Positions 26,936 to 35,890 of a DNA stretch of 64,000 bases are shown here, piece by piece. The notes beneath the pieces were generated by a model that was not told the origin of the DNA, did no database searches, and saw nothing but the letters and a program-made list of their open reading frames with translations. Origin of the DNA: Cronobacter malonaticus LMG 23826 (GTDB lineage: Bacteria; Pseudomonadota; Gammaproteobacteria; Enterobacterales; Enterobacteriaceae); NCBI RefSeq assembly GCF_001277215.2, contig NZ_CP013940.1:2914001-2978000 (forward strand), written 5' to 3'. The stretch's first letter is position 1, and each line of letters opens with the position of its first letter. The position numbers were made by a program, and so were the translations under genes.

Positions 26936-27387
26936 TGACGCTTATCCTCTCTCACCCTCACGTCTTCTGGCTCTGCCTGGGCGGCCTGCTGCTGGCGGCA
27001 GAAATGCTCGGCAGCAACGGCTTTCTGCTCTGGAGCGGCGTGGCGGCGGTGGCGACCGGGCTGCTCGCCTGGCTTCTGCCGCTGGGCTGGGAGTGGCAGG
27101 GCGTCAGTTTCGCGCTGTTCATGCTTATCGCCGTCTGGCTCTGGTGGCGCTGGCTGTCACGTCGCGCACAGCCGCGGCCTGACAATGCGCTGAACCAGCG
27201 CGGCCAGCAGCTGATCGGCCAGCGCTTTACGCTCACGCAGGCGCTGGAGAATGGCCGCGGGCAGATTACCGTTGGCGACAGCGTCTGGCCGGTCGTGGCG
27301 AGCAGCGATTTGCCGGCAGGTACGGTCGTGGAAGTGGTCGCGCTCGACGGCATTCGCCTGCGCGTGCAGGCGAGCCGGACGCAATAG
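26932..27387 (+). CDS. ybbJ: NfeD-family membrane protein YbbJ
   Basis: A 151-residue NfeD short-form protein with about three membrane helices (residues 10-75) and a C-terminal OB-fold ([28 protein letters not shown]). NfeD and SPFH proteins function as pairs, here QmcA-YbbJ with a 4-nt overlap. Exact role is unproven; YbbJ is thought to modulate the SPFH partner. Confidence 0.95.
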   Translation: MMTLILSHPHVFWLCLGGLLLAAEMLGSNGFLLWSGVAAVATGLLAWLLPLGWEWQGVSFALFMLIAVWLWWRWLSRRAQPRPDNALNQRGQQLIGQRFTLTQALENGRGQITVGDSVWPVVASSDLPAGTVVEVVALDGIRLRVQASRTQ

Positions 27388-27480
27388 CCGATTCTCGCAA
27401 GACAGCACTGTTCAATAAAAGCCTGTTCGGGCATGATCCGGACAGGATTTTTTACAAAATATTCACAAGGAAACGACGTT

Positions 27481-29625
27481 ATGACGCTACGACTGACAGG
27501 GATCGCCCTCGCGCTGCTGACGCTGCCCACGCTCTGCGCGCAGGCCTCTTCCGATATCGAAGACTGCACCTGGGGCACGCCGGGCTGCGTTCTGCAAGGC
27601 GAGCCCTGGCTTAATGTGAATAACGACACCCGCGACAACCTGATTCGCATGATAAGCGAGCAGAAACATTTCGCGCTGCCGGTCTGGCCGCTGCCCGCCG
27701 ACACGCGCACCACCCGCGATTACCACTTTGGGTATCACGAAGAAGACGTCACGGAAACTGCCACGCCCGGCGCCGCCGCAGGCGATGCGCCGGACCCGCT
27801 GGCGACGCTGCTGACCAGCATGCATATCGACCCGGCCGCCGCGACGCTCAGCGACGCCGACCGTGAAAACCGTTTTGTCTCCAATAATTCGCAGAGCGTC
27901 ATCGCGTTTCTGATCGCGCTGAATAATGAGAAATCGCTGACCGACGCGCAGCGTCAGCATCTGGCGCAGGCGCGTCTGAGTATCTATCAGGCACCTGACA
28001 GCACGCCAGAGAGCCTCAACGCGCCGCAGGGATCGGCCGCCGCCGCGTTCGATGAATATCTTGGCGCGGCGAGCGCGTTTTATCAGGGCGACTACCCCGC
28101 CGCGACGGAACGCTTTAGCGCGCTTAAAGCCAGCAGCCAGCCGTGGGTGGCGCAGACCGCCGCCTATATGCTGATGCGCGTGGCGCTTAACCAGAGCAGC
28201 GCCGCGGCGGTGGACGACGATTACGGCCTGTTTGACACTACTAAAATTGACAAAAACGCCGCGCGCCAGGCGCTCGCCTTTTCCGAGGCGTACCTGAAAG
28301 CCTGGCCGGATGGCAACTACGCTGACTCCGCGCGCGGCATGCAGCGACGCATCTACTGGTATCTCCAGGACTGGGACGCGCTGGCCCCGCGCTACGAGCA
28401 GGCGCTGAAAGCGGCACCGGACGCCGATGCCCTGCGCGCGCTGCTTTTAGAGAACGACACCAAACTGCAAAGCAAAGACGCCAGCGGCGACACCTGGTTT
28501 ATCAGCAGCCCGGACGCGCCGCTGCTCACCTTTACCCAGACGCTGCGCTGGCTGCGCGAAAATGAACGTAAAGCCGACAAAAACCCGCACGTGACGCGCC
28601 AGATGCTCGACGATTACAAACTCATCTATGAAAAAGCGGGGCTGATGCCGCTGTGGAACTACCTGCAAAACGCGTGGCTCTTCTGGCAGCAGCAGGATTA
28701 CGCGGCCGTCGTGGCGGCGATTAAGCCTGCCGACAGCGTGCCGCAGAACGATATTCTCGCCTTCAGCGAGCAGGTGCTGTACGGCGACGCGCTGGGCGCG
28801 CAAAAGCAGTGGGCCGCCGCGCGCGACCACTGGCAGCGCCTGCTGAAATCCGCCAAACCGGGCGCTGAACAGCAGCTGTTGCAGATGAAACTGGCGGCCG
28901 CGCTGGTTGAGAACAACGAAACGGCGGCGATTTTCGCGCCGCAGAGCCTGGTGACGGGCCTGCGCTACCGCTCACTGGTGCTGAAAACCAGAGCGCCGCT
29001 GGATCTCCTTAAAGACCAGGCGCTGCACGGCATGAATAACGAAGAGCGCACGATTGCGCTGCACACGCTGCTTACACGCCATCTGACCGAAGGCCGCTAC
29101 CAGGATTATCTCCAGGATAAAGCGCTCGCAGGCGATCTCAAACCGCTGGATGAGAAGACATACGGTGACGTCAGCCTGACCATTTTCAACTGGAAAGGCG
29201 ACGATGTGGCGAAAGGCTACGCCTGCAGGCCTCTCGACGAGACCGCGAAAACGCTGGCGGCTCACCCGGACGACAGCCACGCGCTGAACTGTCTCGGCGA
29301 GTTTTTCCGCCTGACGGGCGCGCAGGTCAACCCGTGGGGCGACAGCGGCGGCAACAGCACGCTCGATACCGTGACCCGCACCGAACACCCGGTCGGGCTG
29401 CCGAACCGTCAGCACTATTACCAGCAGGTCATCGCCAACCCGAAAGCCGAGCCGGAGGATAAAAGCTACGCGCTGTACCGCGCCGTGATGTGCTATGCGC
29501 CGTCAGGGTATAACGACTGCGGCGGCGAGGATGTCGATAAAGCGACGCGCAAAGCCTGGTTCGGGCAGCTTAAGAAAAACTGGCCGGGAAGCCCATGGGC
29601 GCAGCAGCTCAAATATTACTGGTAA
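27481..29625 (+). CDS. Secreted helical-repeat protein of unknown function
   Basis: A 714-residue protein that I do not recognise by name. Residues 1-22 form a signal peptide (GIALALLTLPTLCAQAS), so it is periplasmic; the cysteine in LCAQ does not give a convincing lipobox. The mature start has CTWGTPGC, a probable disulfide pair. Most of the protein reads as alpha-helical hairpin repeats of TPR type (for example AASAFYQGDYPAATERFSAL, and ENAWLFWQQQDYAAV-like stretches). The end has more cysteine pairs (YACRPLDET, NCLGEFF, MCYAPSGYNDCGG). AAGGA precedes the ATG. It overlaps the DUF3142 gene by 31 bp and is absent at this site in E. coli. Confidence 0.72.
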   Translation: MTLRLTGIALALLTLPTLCAQASSDIEDCTWGTPGCVLQGEPWLNVNNDTRDNLIRMISEQKHFALPVWPLPADTRTTRDYHFGYHEEDVTETATPGAAAGDAPDPLATLLTSMHIDPAAATLSDADRENRFVSNNSQSVIAFLIALNNEKSLTDAQRQHLAQARLSIYQAPDSTPESLNAPQGSAAAAFDEYLGAASAFYQGDYPAATERFSALKASSQPWVAQTAAYMLMRVALNQSSAAAVDDDYGLFDTTKIDKNAARQALAFSEAYLKAWPDGNYADSARGMQRRIYWYLQDWDALAPRYEQALKAAPDADALRALLLENDTKLQSKDASGDTWFISSPDAPLLTFTQTLRWLRENERKADKNPHVTRQMLDDYKLIYEKAGLMPLWNYLQNAWLFWQQQDYAAVVAAIKPADSVPQNDILAFSEQVLYGDALGAQKQWAAARDHWQRLLKSAKPGAEQQLLQMKLAAALVENNETAAIFAPQSLVTGLRYRSLVLKTRAPLDLLKDQALHGMNNEERTIALHTLLTRHLTEGRYQDYLQDKALAGDLKPLDEKTYGDVSLTIFNWKGDDVAKGYACRPLDETAKTLAAHPDDSHALNCLGEFFRLTGAQVNPWGDSGGNSTLDTVTRTEHPVGLPNRQHYYQQVIANPKAEPEDKSYALYRAVMCYAPSGYNDCGGEDVDKATRKAWFGQLKKNWPGSPWAQQLKYYW

Positions 29626-30314
29626 GCCTGCTGCTGGCGACAACGAGCGCGTGGGCGCAGACGACGCGGGCGAATGACGCCGACTACCGGGCCTTCTGGC
29701 TCTGGTCCGGCGTCAGGCCGTCTGCGGCGCTACGTCAGGCCGAGGTTATCTATCTGCATCAGGGCGATGTGGTGACGCGCCAGGGCAAGCCCGTGTTTGT
29801 GCGCCTCGGCCAGCCGGTCGCCCGTCTGCGAGCCCCTGCCCTCTGGCTTACCGTGCGGCTTGAGCGGCTCGATCTCAGCGATGAGATGCTCGACACGCTG
29901 GCCCGCCTGCCCGTGCGCTGGGCGCAGGCGGGAAATCCGGTGACCGGGTTACAGATTGATTTTGACGCAGCGACGCGGCGCATCGGAGATTATGGGCAGT
30001 TTTTAACGCGGCTGCGGGCGCGGCTGGATGGCCGTTTCGCGCTCGGCGTGACCGGCCTGCTCGACTGGGCGCAGACCGGCAGCGTCGCGCAGCTTAACGC
30101 CCTGCCGGTGGATGAACTGGTGGTACAGACCTATCAGGGGCGACACACGGTGCCGGGCTACGCGCGCTATTTACCCGCCCTGCTCGGCCTACGCATACCG
30201 TTTAAAATTGGCATCGCCCAGAATGGCGAGTGGGATAAGGCGCAGGAGAAAACCCTTGCGGCGTCGCCCTGGTATCGCGGCGCGGTGGTTTTTGTGATGA
30301 ACGGCGAGCGCTGA
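29595..30314 (+). CDS. DUF3142-family secreted protein
   Basis: A 239-residue protein with a signal peptide (MGAAAQILLVSLLLATTSAWAQ). The mature part carries the DUF3142 pattern: YRAFWLWSGVRPSAALRQAEVIYLHQGDV, GLQIDFDAATRRIGDYGQFL with acidic Asp residues, LGVTGLLDWAQTG and VDELVVQTYQGRH. The strand-helix alternation with D/E at strand ends looks like a TIM barrel such as glycoside hydrolases have, but no activity is known. The ATG lies inside the end of the previous gene, so the two are translated together and probably act together in the periplasm. Confidence 0.72.
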   Translation: MGAAAQILLVSLLLATTSAWAQTTRANDADYRAFWLWSGVRPSAALRQAEVIYLHQGDVVTRQGKPVFVRLGQPVARLRAPALWLTVRLERLDLSDEMLDTLARLPVRWAQAGNPVTGLQIDFDAATRRIGDYGQFLTRLRARLDGRFALGVTGLLDWAQTGSVAQLNALPVDELVVQTYQGRHTVPGYARYLPALLGLRIPFKIGIAQNGEWDKAQEKTLAASPWYRGAVVFVMNGER

Positions 30315-30316
30315 TC

Positions 30317-30727
30317 TTACGCGTCAGCGCGTCGGTGGCAGCAGCCGGAAAGGTTATCGATAATCGGGCAGTCGGCGCTGTCATCCCCTGGACACGCGGC
30401 CGCGAGATCCAGCAACTGCTGGCGCATCGCCCGCAGACTTTCGATATGGCTTTCAATTTCCGCCACCTTTTGCAGCGTGCGCGCTTTAACGTCCGCGCTG
30501 TGCCGGCCCGGATCGTTAAACAGATGCACCAGCTCGCGACACTCTTCCAGGTTAAACCCCACCAACCGCGCCTGGCGCAGCAGCGTCAGTTCATCGATAT
30601 GCCGCTGCGAATAGGTGCGGTAGCCGTTATCGCCGCGCAGCGGCGGCGTCACCAGCCCTTTCTCTTCGTAAAAACGAATCGCTTTGCTGGTAAGCCCGGT
30701 TTTTTTCGCCACATCGCTGATATTCAC
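30317..30727 (-). CDS. cueR: Copper-responsive activator CueR (GTG start)
   Basis: A 136-residue MerR-family activator: HTH in [21 protein letters not shown], dimer helix, and the Cu(I) ligands Cys112 and Cys120 flanking [10 protein letters not shown], followed by CCHRR. It activates copA and cueO. The start is a GTG at 30727 preceded by AAGGGGGA, and length then equals the family; the longer frame to 30784 is not needed. It converges on the DUF3142 gene with 2 bp between stops. Its operator is in front of copA at 31307-31327. Confidence 0.95.
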   Translation of the reverse strand: MNISDVAKKTGLTSKAIRFYEEKGLVTPPLRGDNGYRTYSQRHIDELTLLRQARLVGFNLEECRELVHLFNDPGRHSADVKARTLQKVAEIESHIESLRAMRQQLLDLAAACPGDDSADCPIIDNLSGCCHRRADA

Positions 30728-30900
30728 GTTTCCCCCTTCAGGCGTTTGCATGACGTCGTGCCGTAAAGCCCGGTGGTACTCCACCAGATTACGCGCTACA
30801 TCGCCATAAATGCAATTTGCCGCGGTAATCCCGGCAATTCGCTAAGGGATTATAACGCACGACGTCCCGTAAAGGCTGGCCGAAAGCATCACAGCCGAGG

Positions 30901-31128
30901 TTAATGCTTCCGAATCACTTTTGTGCCGAGAAACCAGCCAGCGAAGGCACCGATCGCAGCCAGTAACGGGGTTCCTGTCAGGAAAATCAGAAAGTTTTGC
31001 GACATTTGATCTTCACCCTGTATCGGCCCCACCACTACGCGACACACCACCGGCAAGATCAGCAGCATCAGCGCTGCGCCGCATACCGCCCCGCTCGCAG
31101 CAAAAAGCGATAATTTCAGAAATTTCAT
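30901..31128 (-). CDS. Small membrane protein of unknown function between cueR and copA
   Basis: 75 residues with two hydrophobic segments: a signal-anchor-like one at the N-terminus ([21 protein letters not shown]) and a second at about 46-68 ([23 protein letters not shown]), then a basic tail KVIRKH. A GGA motif precedes the ATG. It lies between cueR and copA, which suggests, but does not show, a link to copper. No E. coli counterpart comes to mind. Confidence 0.55.
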   Translation of the reverse strand: MKFLKLSLFAASGAVCGAALMLLILPVVCRVVVGPIQGEDQMSQNFLIFLTGTPLLAAIGAFAGWFLGTKVIRKH

Positions 31129-31303
31129 AACATTTTCCAGAAACTGGTTTCGCGCATGTACAAGAAGTTATCAGCGAACCACGCTAACAGAAACGCCCTG
31201 CGCTTTCGCTCTTTTCTTCACTCCATACCGGACACATTGCCCACCTTTCGGGCGCTATCTGGACACTTTTATACACGCGTCTTTCCGTCCGTGTTTTAAA
31301 AAC

Positions 31304-31334
31304 TTGACCTTCCCCTTGATGGAAGGTTTACGCT
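31304..31334 (+). promoter_or_regulatory. CueR-dependent copA promoter
   Basis: TTGACC (31304-31309) serves as -35 and a weak TACGCT (31329-31334) as -10, with a 19-bp spacer. The spacer carries the CueR dyad ACCTTCC ... GGAAGGT at 31307-31327. Elongated spacers with a dyad are the rule for MerR activators; the sequence is almost that of E. coli copA. Confidence 0.88.
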
Positions 31335-31402
31335 TAACCACAGTCGAAAGCATTTTGTTTTCCGGTCAACCCGAGGCTGACCACTTACTGAGGAGACAAT
31401 GT

Positions 31403-33910
31403 ATGTCAAACACCATAGAACTGGCCCTGGACGGGCTTTCCTGCGGACACTGCGTAAAACGGGTGAAAGAGAGCCTGGAGCAGCGCCCGGACGTTGAACG
31501 CGCGGATGTCACGATTGAACATGCCAGCGTCACCACCACCGCGCCTGCGGACGCCCTGATTGAGACGGTGAAACAGGCCGGTTACGACGCGACGCTCGCA
31601 CACCCAAAGGCTAACCCGCTGACAGAGTCATCAACCCCGTCGGAAGCACTGACAGCGGCGCAACCTGAGCTTCCGGCAGCGGATATCGCCGACGATGACG
31701 ACGGCCGACAGCTGCTTATCAACGGCATGAGCTGCGCCAGTTGCGTGAGCCGCGTTCAGAACGCCCTGCAAGGGGTGGCGGGCGTCACGCAGGCACGGGT
31801 CAACCTGGCGGAGCGCACGGCGCTGGTGATGGGCCATGCCTCCGCCGCTGAATTAATCGCGGCGGTAGAAAAAGCGGGCTACGGCGCAGAGGCTATCGAT
31901 GACGACGCCGAACGCCGCGAGCGCCAGCAGCAGACCGCGCAGGCGGCCATGAAACGCTTTCGCTGGCAGGCGGCGCTCGCGCTCGCCGTCGGCATTCCGG
32001 TGATGATCTGGGGCATGTTCGGCGACAATATGATGGTCACCGACGCCAACCGTTCGCTCTGGCTGATCATTGGGTTTATCACGCTCGGCGTGATGATTTT
32101 CGCGGGCGGTCATTTCTATACCAGCGCCTGGAAAAGCCTGCGCAACCGCAGCGCGACGATGGATACGCTGGTGGCGCTCGGCACCGGCGCGGCCTGGCTC
32201 TACTCCATGAGCGTCAACCTCTGGCCGCAACATTTTCCGATGGAAGCGCGTCACCTTTATTACGAAGCCAGCGCCATGATTATTGGTCTGATTAACCTCG
32301 GCCATATGCTGGAGGCGCGCGCCCGCCAGCGCTCATCGAAGGCGCTGGAGCGCCTGCTGGATCTCACGCCGCCGGTTGCGCGCGTCGTCACGCCGCAAGG
32401 CGAGAAAAGCGTGCCGCTGGCGGAAGTGACGCCGGGCATGACGCTGCGCCTCACCACCGGCGATCGCGTCCCGGTGGATGGCGACATTACCGACGGCGAA
32501 GGCTGGTTTGACGAAGCGATGCTGACCGGCGAACCTGTGCCGCAGCAAAAAGCGGCGGGTGACGCCATTCACGCGGGCACCGTCGTGCAGGATGGCAGCG
32601 TGCTGTTTCGCGCCGCCGCGGTGGGCAACCACACCACGCTGTCGCGCATTATCCGCATGGTGCGCCAGGCGCAGAGCAGCAAGCCGGAAATCGGCAAGCT
32701 GGCCGACCGTATCTCCGCCGTGTTCGTTCCGGTCGTGGTGCTGATTGCGCTGTTCAGCGGCGCGGTCTGGTATTTCGCTGGCCCGGCTCCGCAGATCGTC
32801 TATACGCTGGTGATTGTCACCACGGTGCTGATTATCGCCTGCCCCTGCGCGCTGGGCCTTGCCACGCCGATGTCGATTATCTCAGGCGTCGGGCGCGCGG
32901 CGGAGTTCGGCGTGCTGGTGCGTGACGCCGACGCGCTGCAACGCGCAAGCGACGTCGACACGCTGGTGTTCGACAAAACCGGCACGTTAACCGACGGCAA
33001 ACCGCAGGTGGCGGCCATCTCCACCACGGGCGACATCACCGAAGCGGACGCGCTGCGCCTCGCCGCCGCGCTGGAGCAAGGCTCCAGCCACCCGCTGGCG
33101 CGCGCCATTATCGAACGCGCCAGCGGCGCAGAACTTCCCGCCGTCAATGGTTTTCGCACGCTGCGCGGTCTTGGCGTTAGCGGTGAGGCGCAGGGCAAAA
33201 CGCTGCTGCTCGGTAATCAGGCGTTGCTGGAGGAAAACGGTATCACGACCGACGCGCTGCGCGATGAGGCGCAGCGTCAGGCAAGCCTCGGTGCCACGCC
33301 GGTGCTGCTGGCGGTGAACGGTACGCTGGCGGCGCTCTTCGCCATTCGGGACCCGCTGCGTGAAGACAGCGCCGATGCCCTGGCGCGCCTGCACCGCGAG
33401 GGCTACCGGCTGGTGATGCTGACCGGCGACAATGCCGTCACCGCGAACGCCATCGCCCGCGAGGCAGGCATTGATGAGGTAATTGCAGGCGTGCTGCCGG
33501 ATGGCAAAGCGCAGGCCATTCAGAAGCTTCAGCAGGCGGGCCGCAAAGTGGCGATGATTGGCGACGGCATTAACGACGCCCCGGCGCTGGCTCAGGCGGA
33601 AGTGGGGATCGCGATGGGCGGCGGCAGCGATGTGGCCATTGAAACCGCCGCGATTACGCTGATGCGCCACAGCCTGACCGGGGTCGCCGACGCGATGGCG
33701 ATTTCTAAAGCGACGCTTGGCAATATGAAACAGAACCTGCTCGGCGCTTTTATCTATAACGCGCTCGGCATTCCCGTCGCGGCAGGCGTGCTGTGGCCGC
33801 TGACCGGCACCCTGCTGAACCCGGTGGTCGCAGGCGCAGCGATGGCGCTTTCCTCCATTACCGTCGTCAGTAACGCCAACCGGCTGCTGCGATTTAACCC
33901 GAAAAAATAA
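31403..33910 (+). CDS. copA: Cu(I)-exporting P1B-type ATPase CopA
   Basis: An 835-residue pump. Two N-terminal metal-binding domains carry GLSCGHC (Cys14, Cys17) and GMSCASC. The transmembrane copper site is CPC in IIACPCALG; the phosphorylation site is DKTGT, with TGE (LTGEPVP), GDGINDAP and the SxHP motif (GSSHPLA) all present. It exports Cu(I) from the cytoplasm to the periplasm. AGGAGA precedes ATG 31403; an out-of-frame ATG lies 4 nt earlier. A programmed frameshift site is present after the first metal-binding domain. Induced by CueR. Confidence 0.97.
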   Translation: MSNTIELALDGLSCGHCVKRVKESLEQRPDVERADVTIEHASVTTTAPADALIETVKQAGYDATLAHPKANPLTESSTPSEALTAAQPELPAADIADDDDGRQLLINGMSCASCVSRVQNALQGVAGVTQARVNLAERTALVMGHASAAELIAAVEKAGYGAEAIDDDAERRERQQQTAQAAMKRFRWQAALALAVGIPVMIWGMFGDNMMVTDANRSLWLIIGFITLGVMIFAGGHFYTSAWKSLRNRSATMDTLVALGTGAAWLYSMSVNLWPQHFPMEARHLYYEASAMIIGLINLGHMLEARARQRSSKALERLLDLTPPVARVVTPQGEKSVPLAEVTPGMTLRLTTGDRVPVDGDITDGEGWFDEAMLTGEPVPQQKAAGDAIHAGTVVQDGSVLFRAAAVGNHTTLSRIIRMVRQAQSSKPEIGKLADRISAVFVPVVVLIALFSGAVWYFAGPAPQIVYTLVIVTTVLIIACPCALGLATPMSIISGVGRAAEFGVLVRDADALQRASDVDTLVFDKTGTLTDGKPQVAAISTTGDITEADALRLAAALEQGSSHPLARAIIERASGAELPAVNGFRTLRGLGVSGEAQGKTLLLGNQALLEENGITTDALRDEAQRQASLGATPVLLAVNGTLAALFAIRDPLREDSADALARLHREGYRLVMLTGDNAVTANAIAREAGIDEVIAGVLPDGKAQAIQKLQQAGRKVAMIGDGINDAPALAQAEVGIAMGGGSDVAIETAAITLMRHSLTGVADAMAISKATLGNMKQNLLGAFIYNALGIPVAAGVLWPLTGTLLNPVVAGAAMALSSITVVSNANRLLRFNPKK
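31603..31658 (+). other. Programmed -1 frameshift signal giving CopA(Z)
   Basis: The slippery heptamer CCCAAAG (31603-31609) spans codons 68-69 of copA. A -1 slip gives CCC AAA GGC TAA, so translation stops at 31612-31614 after one extra glycine, giving a 70-residue product equal to the first metal-binding domain. Downstream CCGCTG (31616-31621) can pair with CAGCGG (31653-31658), the expected stimulatory stem. The same heptamer and early stop are known in E. coli copA, where the short product acts as a copper chaperone. Confidence 0.8.
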
Positions 33911-33915
33911 GCCTT

Positions 33916-33940
33916 AAGCCCGCTCCGGCGGGCTTTTTTA
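33916..33940 (+). terminator. copA terminator
   Basis: AAGCCCGC, loop TCCG, GCGGGCTT and a T-run, directly after the copA stop. Confidence 0.88.
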
Positions 33941-34011
33941 TCGCCGTAATACGGCGGTGCAGATTCGGAAAACGGCGCTGGTCGTCATCGTGTATAGCGT
34001 TTAAAATGAAC

Positions 34012-34025
34012 GAATCGAACGATTC
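34012..34025. promoter_or_regulatory. Operator-like dyad before the Phd-type gene
   Basis: GAATCG and CGATTC flank AA as a perfect dyad about 15 bp before the start codon. Antitoxins of this type autoregulate through such sites. Confidence 0.5.
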
Positions 34026-34039
34026 ATACGAAAGGGCTG

Positions 34040-34294
34040 ATGATGCAAACGCTTACCGCGAACGAAGCGAAAACCCAGTTTGGCAATTTATTGCTGATGG
34101 CGCAGCGTGAACCTGTCCAGATCAACCGCAACGGCAAACCCGTCGCGGTGGTGATTTCTGCGCAGGAGTACGCAGAAATTGACGCGCTTAAACGCCAGTT
34201 GTTGCAGGCGAAACTGGAACGTGCGAAACAGGATATCGACCACGGCAGACTGGCCGACGGCGCTGATTATTTTCGACAACTCATGGACGAATAA
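34040..34294 (+). CDS. Phd/YefM-family antitoxin, no toxin beside it
   Basis: An 84-residue protein with the Phd/YefM fold: LTANEAKTQFGNLLLMAQREPVQINRNGKPVAVVISAQEY, then a long C-terminal helix that would bind a toxin (LKRQLLQAKLERAKQDIDHG). Start at 34040 or at the next ATG, 34043. No Doc, YoeB or ParE-like reading frame exists in the 114 bp up to ybaP or upstream to copA, so it is an orphan antitoxin or a stand-alone regulator. A dyad sits in its promoter. In E. coli the copA-ybaP gap holds ybaQ, an antitoxin-like XRE gene. Confidence 0.85.
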   Translation: MMQTLTANEAKTQFGNLLLMAQREPVQINRNGKPVAVVISAQEYAEIDALKRQLLQAKLERAKQDIDHGRLADGADYFRQLMDE

Positions 34295-34408
34295 AGGACC
34301 ACGCTTGCCTGCCGGTGAACTCTCCGTCCGAACGGCTTGACCCCGCCTCTTGTTTGCACCCGTCCCGCCTGCGCGTTAGCATGGCTTTTTACGTCAGTGG
34401 AAGTGGTT

Positions 34409-35209
34409 ATGGGCCTGTTATGTCGTCTGCGCACCTGGTTTGACACGCTGCGCCCCGGTTATCCGTGGCCGGCGGTCGATATTACGCTGCCCGGCGGGCG
34501 CTATCTGCACCTGGTCGGCAGCATTCATATGGGCACTGCGGATATGGCGCCGCTCCCCGCGCGTCTGGTGGATAAACTGCGGCGCGCCGACGCGCTGATT
34601 GTCGAAGCCGATATCCGTGGCAATGACTCGCCCTTCGGCGATCCGCCGCCCTGCCCGCCGCTCGGCGAGCGTCTCGACGAGGCGCTGTTCCTCCAGCTTG
34701 AGAAACTCATCGACGATCTGGCGCTGCCGCTCTCCCGGCTCGATACGCTGCCGCTCTGGCAGGTGGCGCTGATTTTACAGGCGCACCAGGCGCAGCGCCT
34801 CGGCCTGCGGCCCGATTTTGGCATCGATTATCAGCTCTTAAACGCGGCGCAGACGCACCAGGTGAAAGTAAACGAACTGGAGGGCGCGCAGAGCCAGGTG
34901 GAGCTTTTGCGTCGTCTGCCGCAGGACGGTCTGGCGCTGCTTGAAGATACGTTAATCCACTGGCACACCAACGCGCGCCTGTTGCAGATTATGATCGGCT
35001 GGTGGATGGCGCGTCCGCCCGAGGCTGCGGGGAGCGTCACGCTGCCGAACACCTTCAGCGCCGAGCTTGGCGATATGCTGATGCAGCAGCGTAACCGGCA
35101 GTGGCACCACTACCTGCTCTCGCTACCGCCGGGGCGCTATGTGGTGGCGGTCGGCGCGCTGCATCTCTACGGCGAAGATAACCTGCCGGCAATGTTTCGC
35201 GCCTCATAA
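34409..35209 (+). CDS. ybaP: TraB/GumN-family protein YbaP
   Basis: A 266-residue protein of the TraB/GumN family (Tiki-like fold). The paired family motifs are GSIHMG (about residues 38-43) and GALHLYGEDNL near the end; the conserved Glu is in ALIVEADI. Animal Tiki relatives are metalloproteases, but bacterial activity is unproven. ATG at 34409 matches the E. coli start; the upstream frame to 34337 is probably non-coding. A GGCCAGTA/TACTGGCC hairpin follows at 35216-35235 without a U-tract. Confidence 0.9.
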   Translation: MGLLCRLRTWFDTLRPGYPWPAVDITLPGGRYLHLVGSIHMGTADMAPLPARLVDKLRRADALIVEADIRGNDSPFGDPPPCPPLGERLDEALFLQLEKLIDDLALPLSRLDTLPLWQVALILQAHQAQRLGLRPDFGIDYQLLNAAQTHQVKVNELEGAQSQVELLRRLPQDGLALLEDTLIHWHTNARLLQIMIGWWMARPPEAAGSVTLPNTFSAELGDMLMQQRNRQWHHYLLSLPPGRYVVAVGALHLYGEDNLPAMFRAS

Positions 35210-35409
35210 AAAGAAGGCCAGTATCGCTACTGGCCCGTCAAAGAGGAACTTTCGTTATTATCGTTATGCCGTGCGCCTTAGCGAACGGTTGCGGCGATTG
35301 TCGCGCAAACCATCCACGCTGCCAATATAATCCAGCAAGCTGATACAATTTTTTCGCCCCTGTCTGGCGCTATGCTGCGCCGACAGGCTACAGAAATGGG
35401 AAAGGAAAC

Positions 35410-35889
35410 ATGACGCCCGCAGTTAATCTACTCGAAAAAAATAAGATAGCTTTTACGCTGCACGCCTATGAGCACGACCCGAATGAAACCAACTTCGGCG
35501 ATGAAGTGGTGCGCAAGCTCGGGCTTAATGCAGAGCAGGTCTATAAAACGCTGCTGGTGGCGGTCAATGGCGATATGAAACAGCTGGCAGTCGCCGTTAC
35601 GCCGGTCGCCACCCAGCTGGATTTGAAAAAGGTCGCGAAGGCGCTCGGTGCCAAGAAAGTGGAAATGGCGGACCCGATGATAGCGCAGCGCACCACCGGG
35701 TATCTGGTAGGCGGCATCAGCCCGCTCGGGCAGAAAAAGCGCCTGCCGACGCTGATTGACGCGCCCGCCCGCGACTTCCCGACCATTTATATCTCCGGCG
35801 GCAAGCGCGGGCTGGATATCGAACTGGCGGCGGCGGATTTGGCGAAACTGCTGAATGCGCAGTTCGCCGATATCGCCCGCCGCGACTGA
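35410..35889 (+). CDS. ybaK: Cys-tRNA(Pro) deacylase YbaK
   Basis: A 159-residue YbaK/EbsC editing domain. It clears cysteine from misacylated tRNA-Pro in trans with prolyl-tRNA synthetase. The invariant Lys is at about residue 46 in [12 protein letters not shown], with [11 protein letters not shown] in the pocket. The stop is 1 bp from the end of the convergent ushA. Confidence 0.97.
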   Translation: MTPAVNLLEKNKIAFTLHAYEHDPNETNFGDEVVRKLGLNAEQVYKTLLVAVNGDMKQLAVAVTPVATQLDLKKVAKALGAKKVEMADPMIAQRTTGYLVGGISPLGQKKRLPTLIDAPARDFPTIYISGGKRGLDIELAAADLAKLLNAQFADIARRD

Positions 35890-35890
35890 G

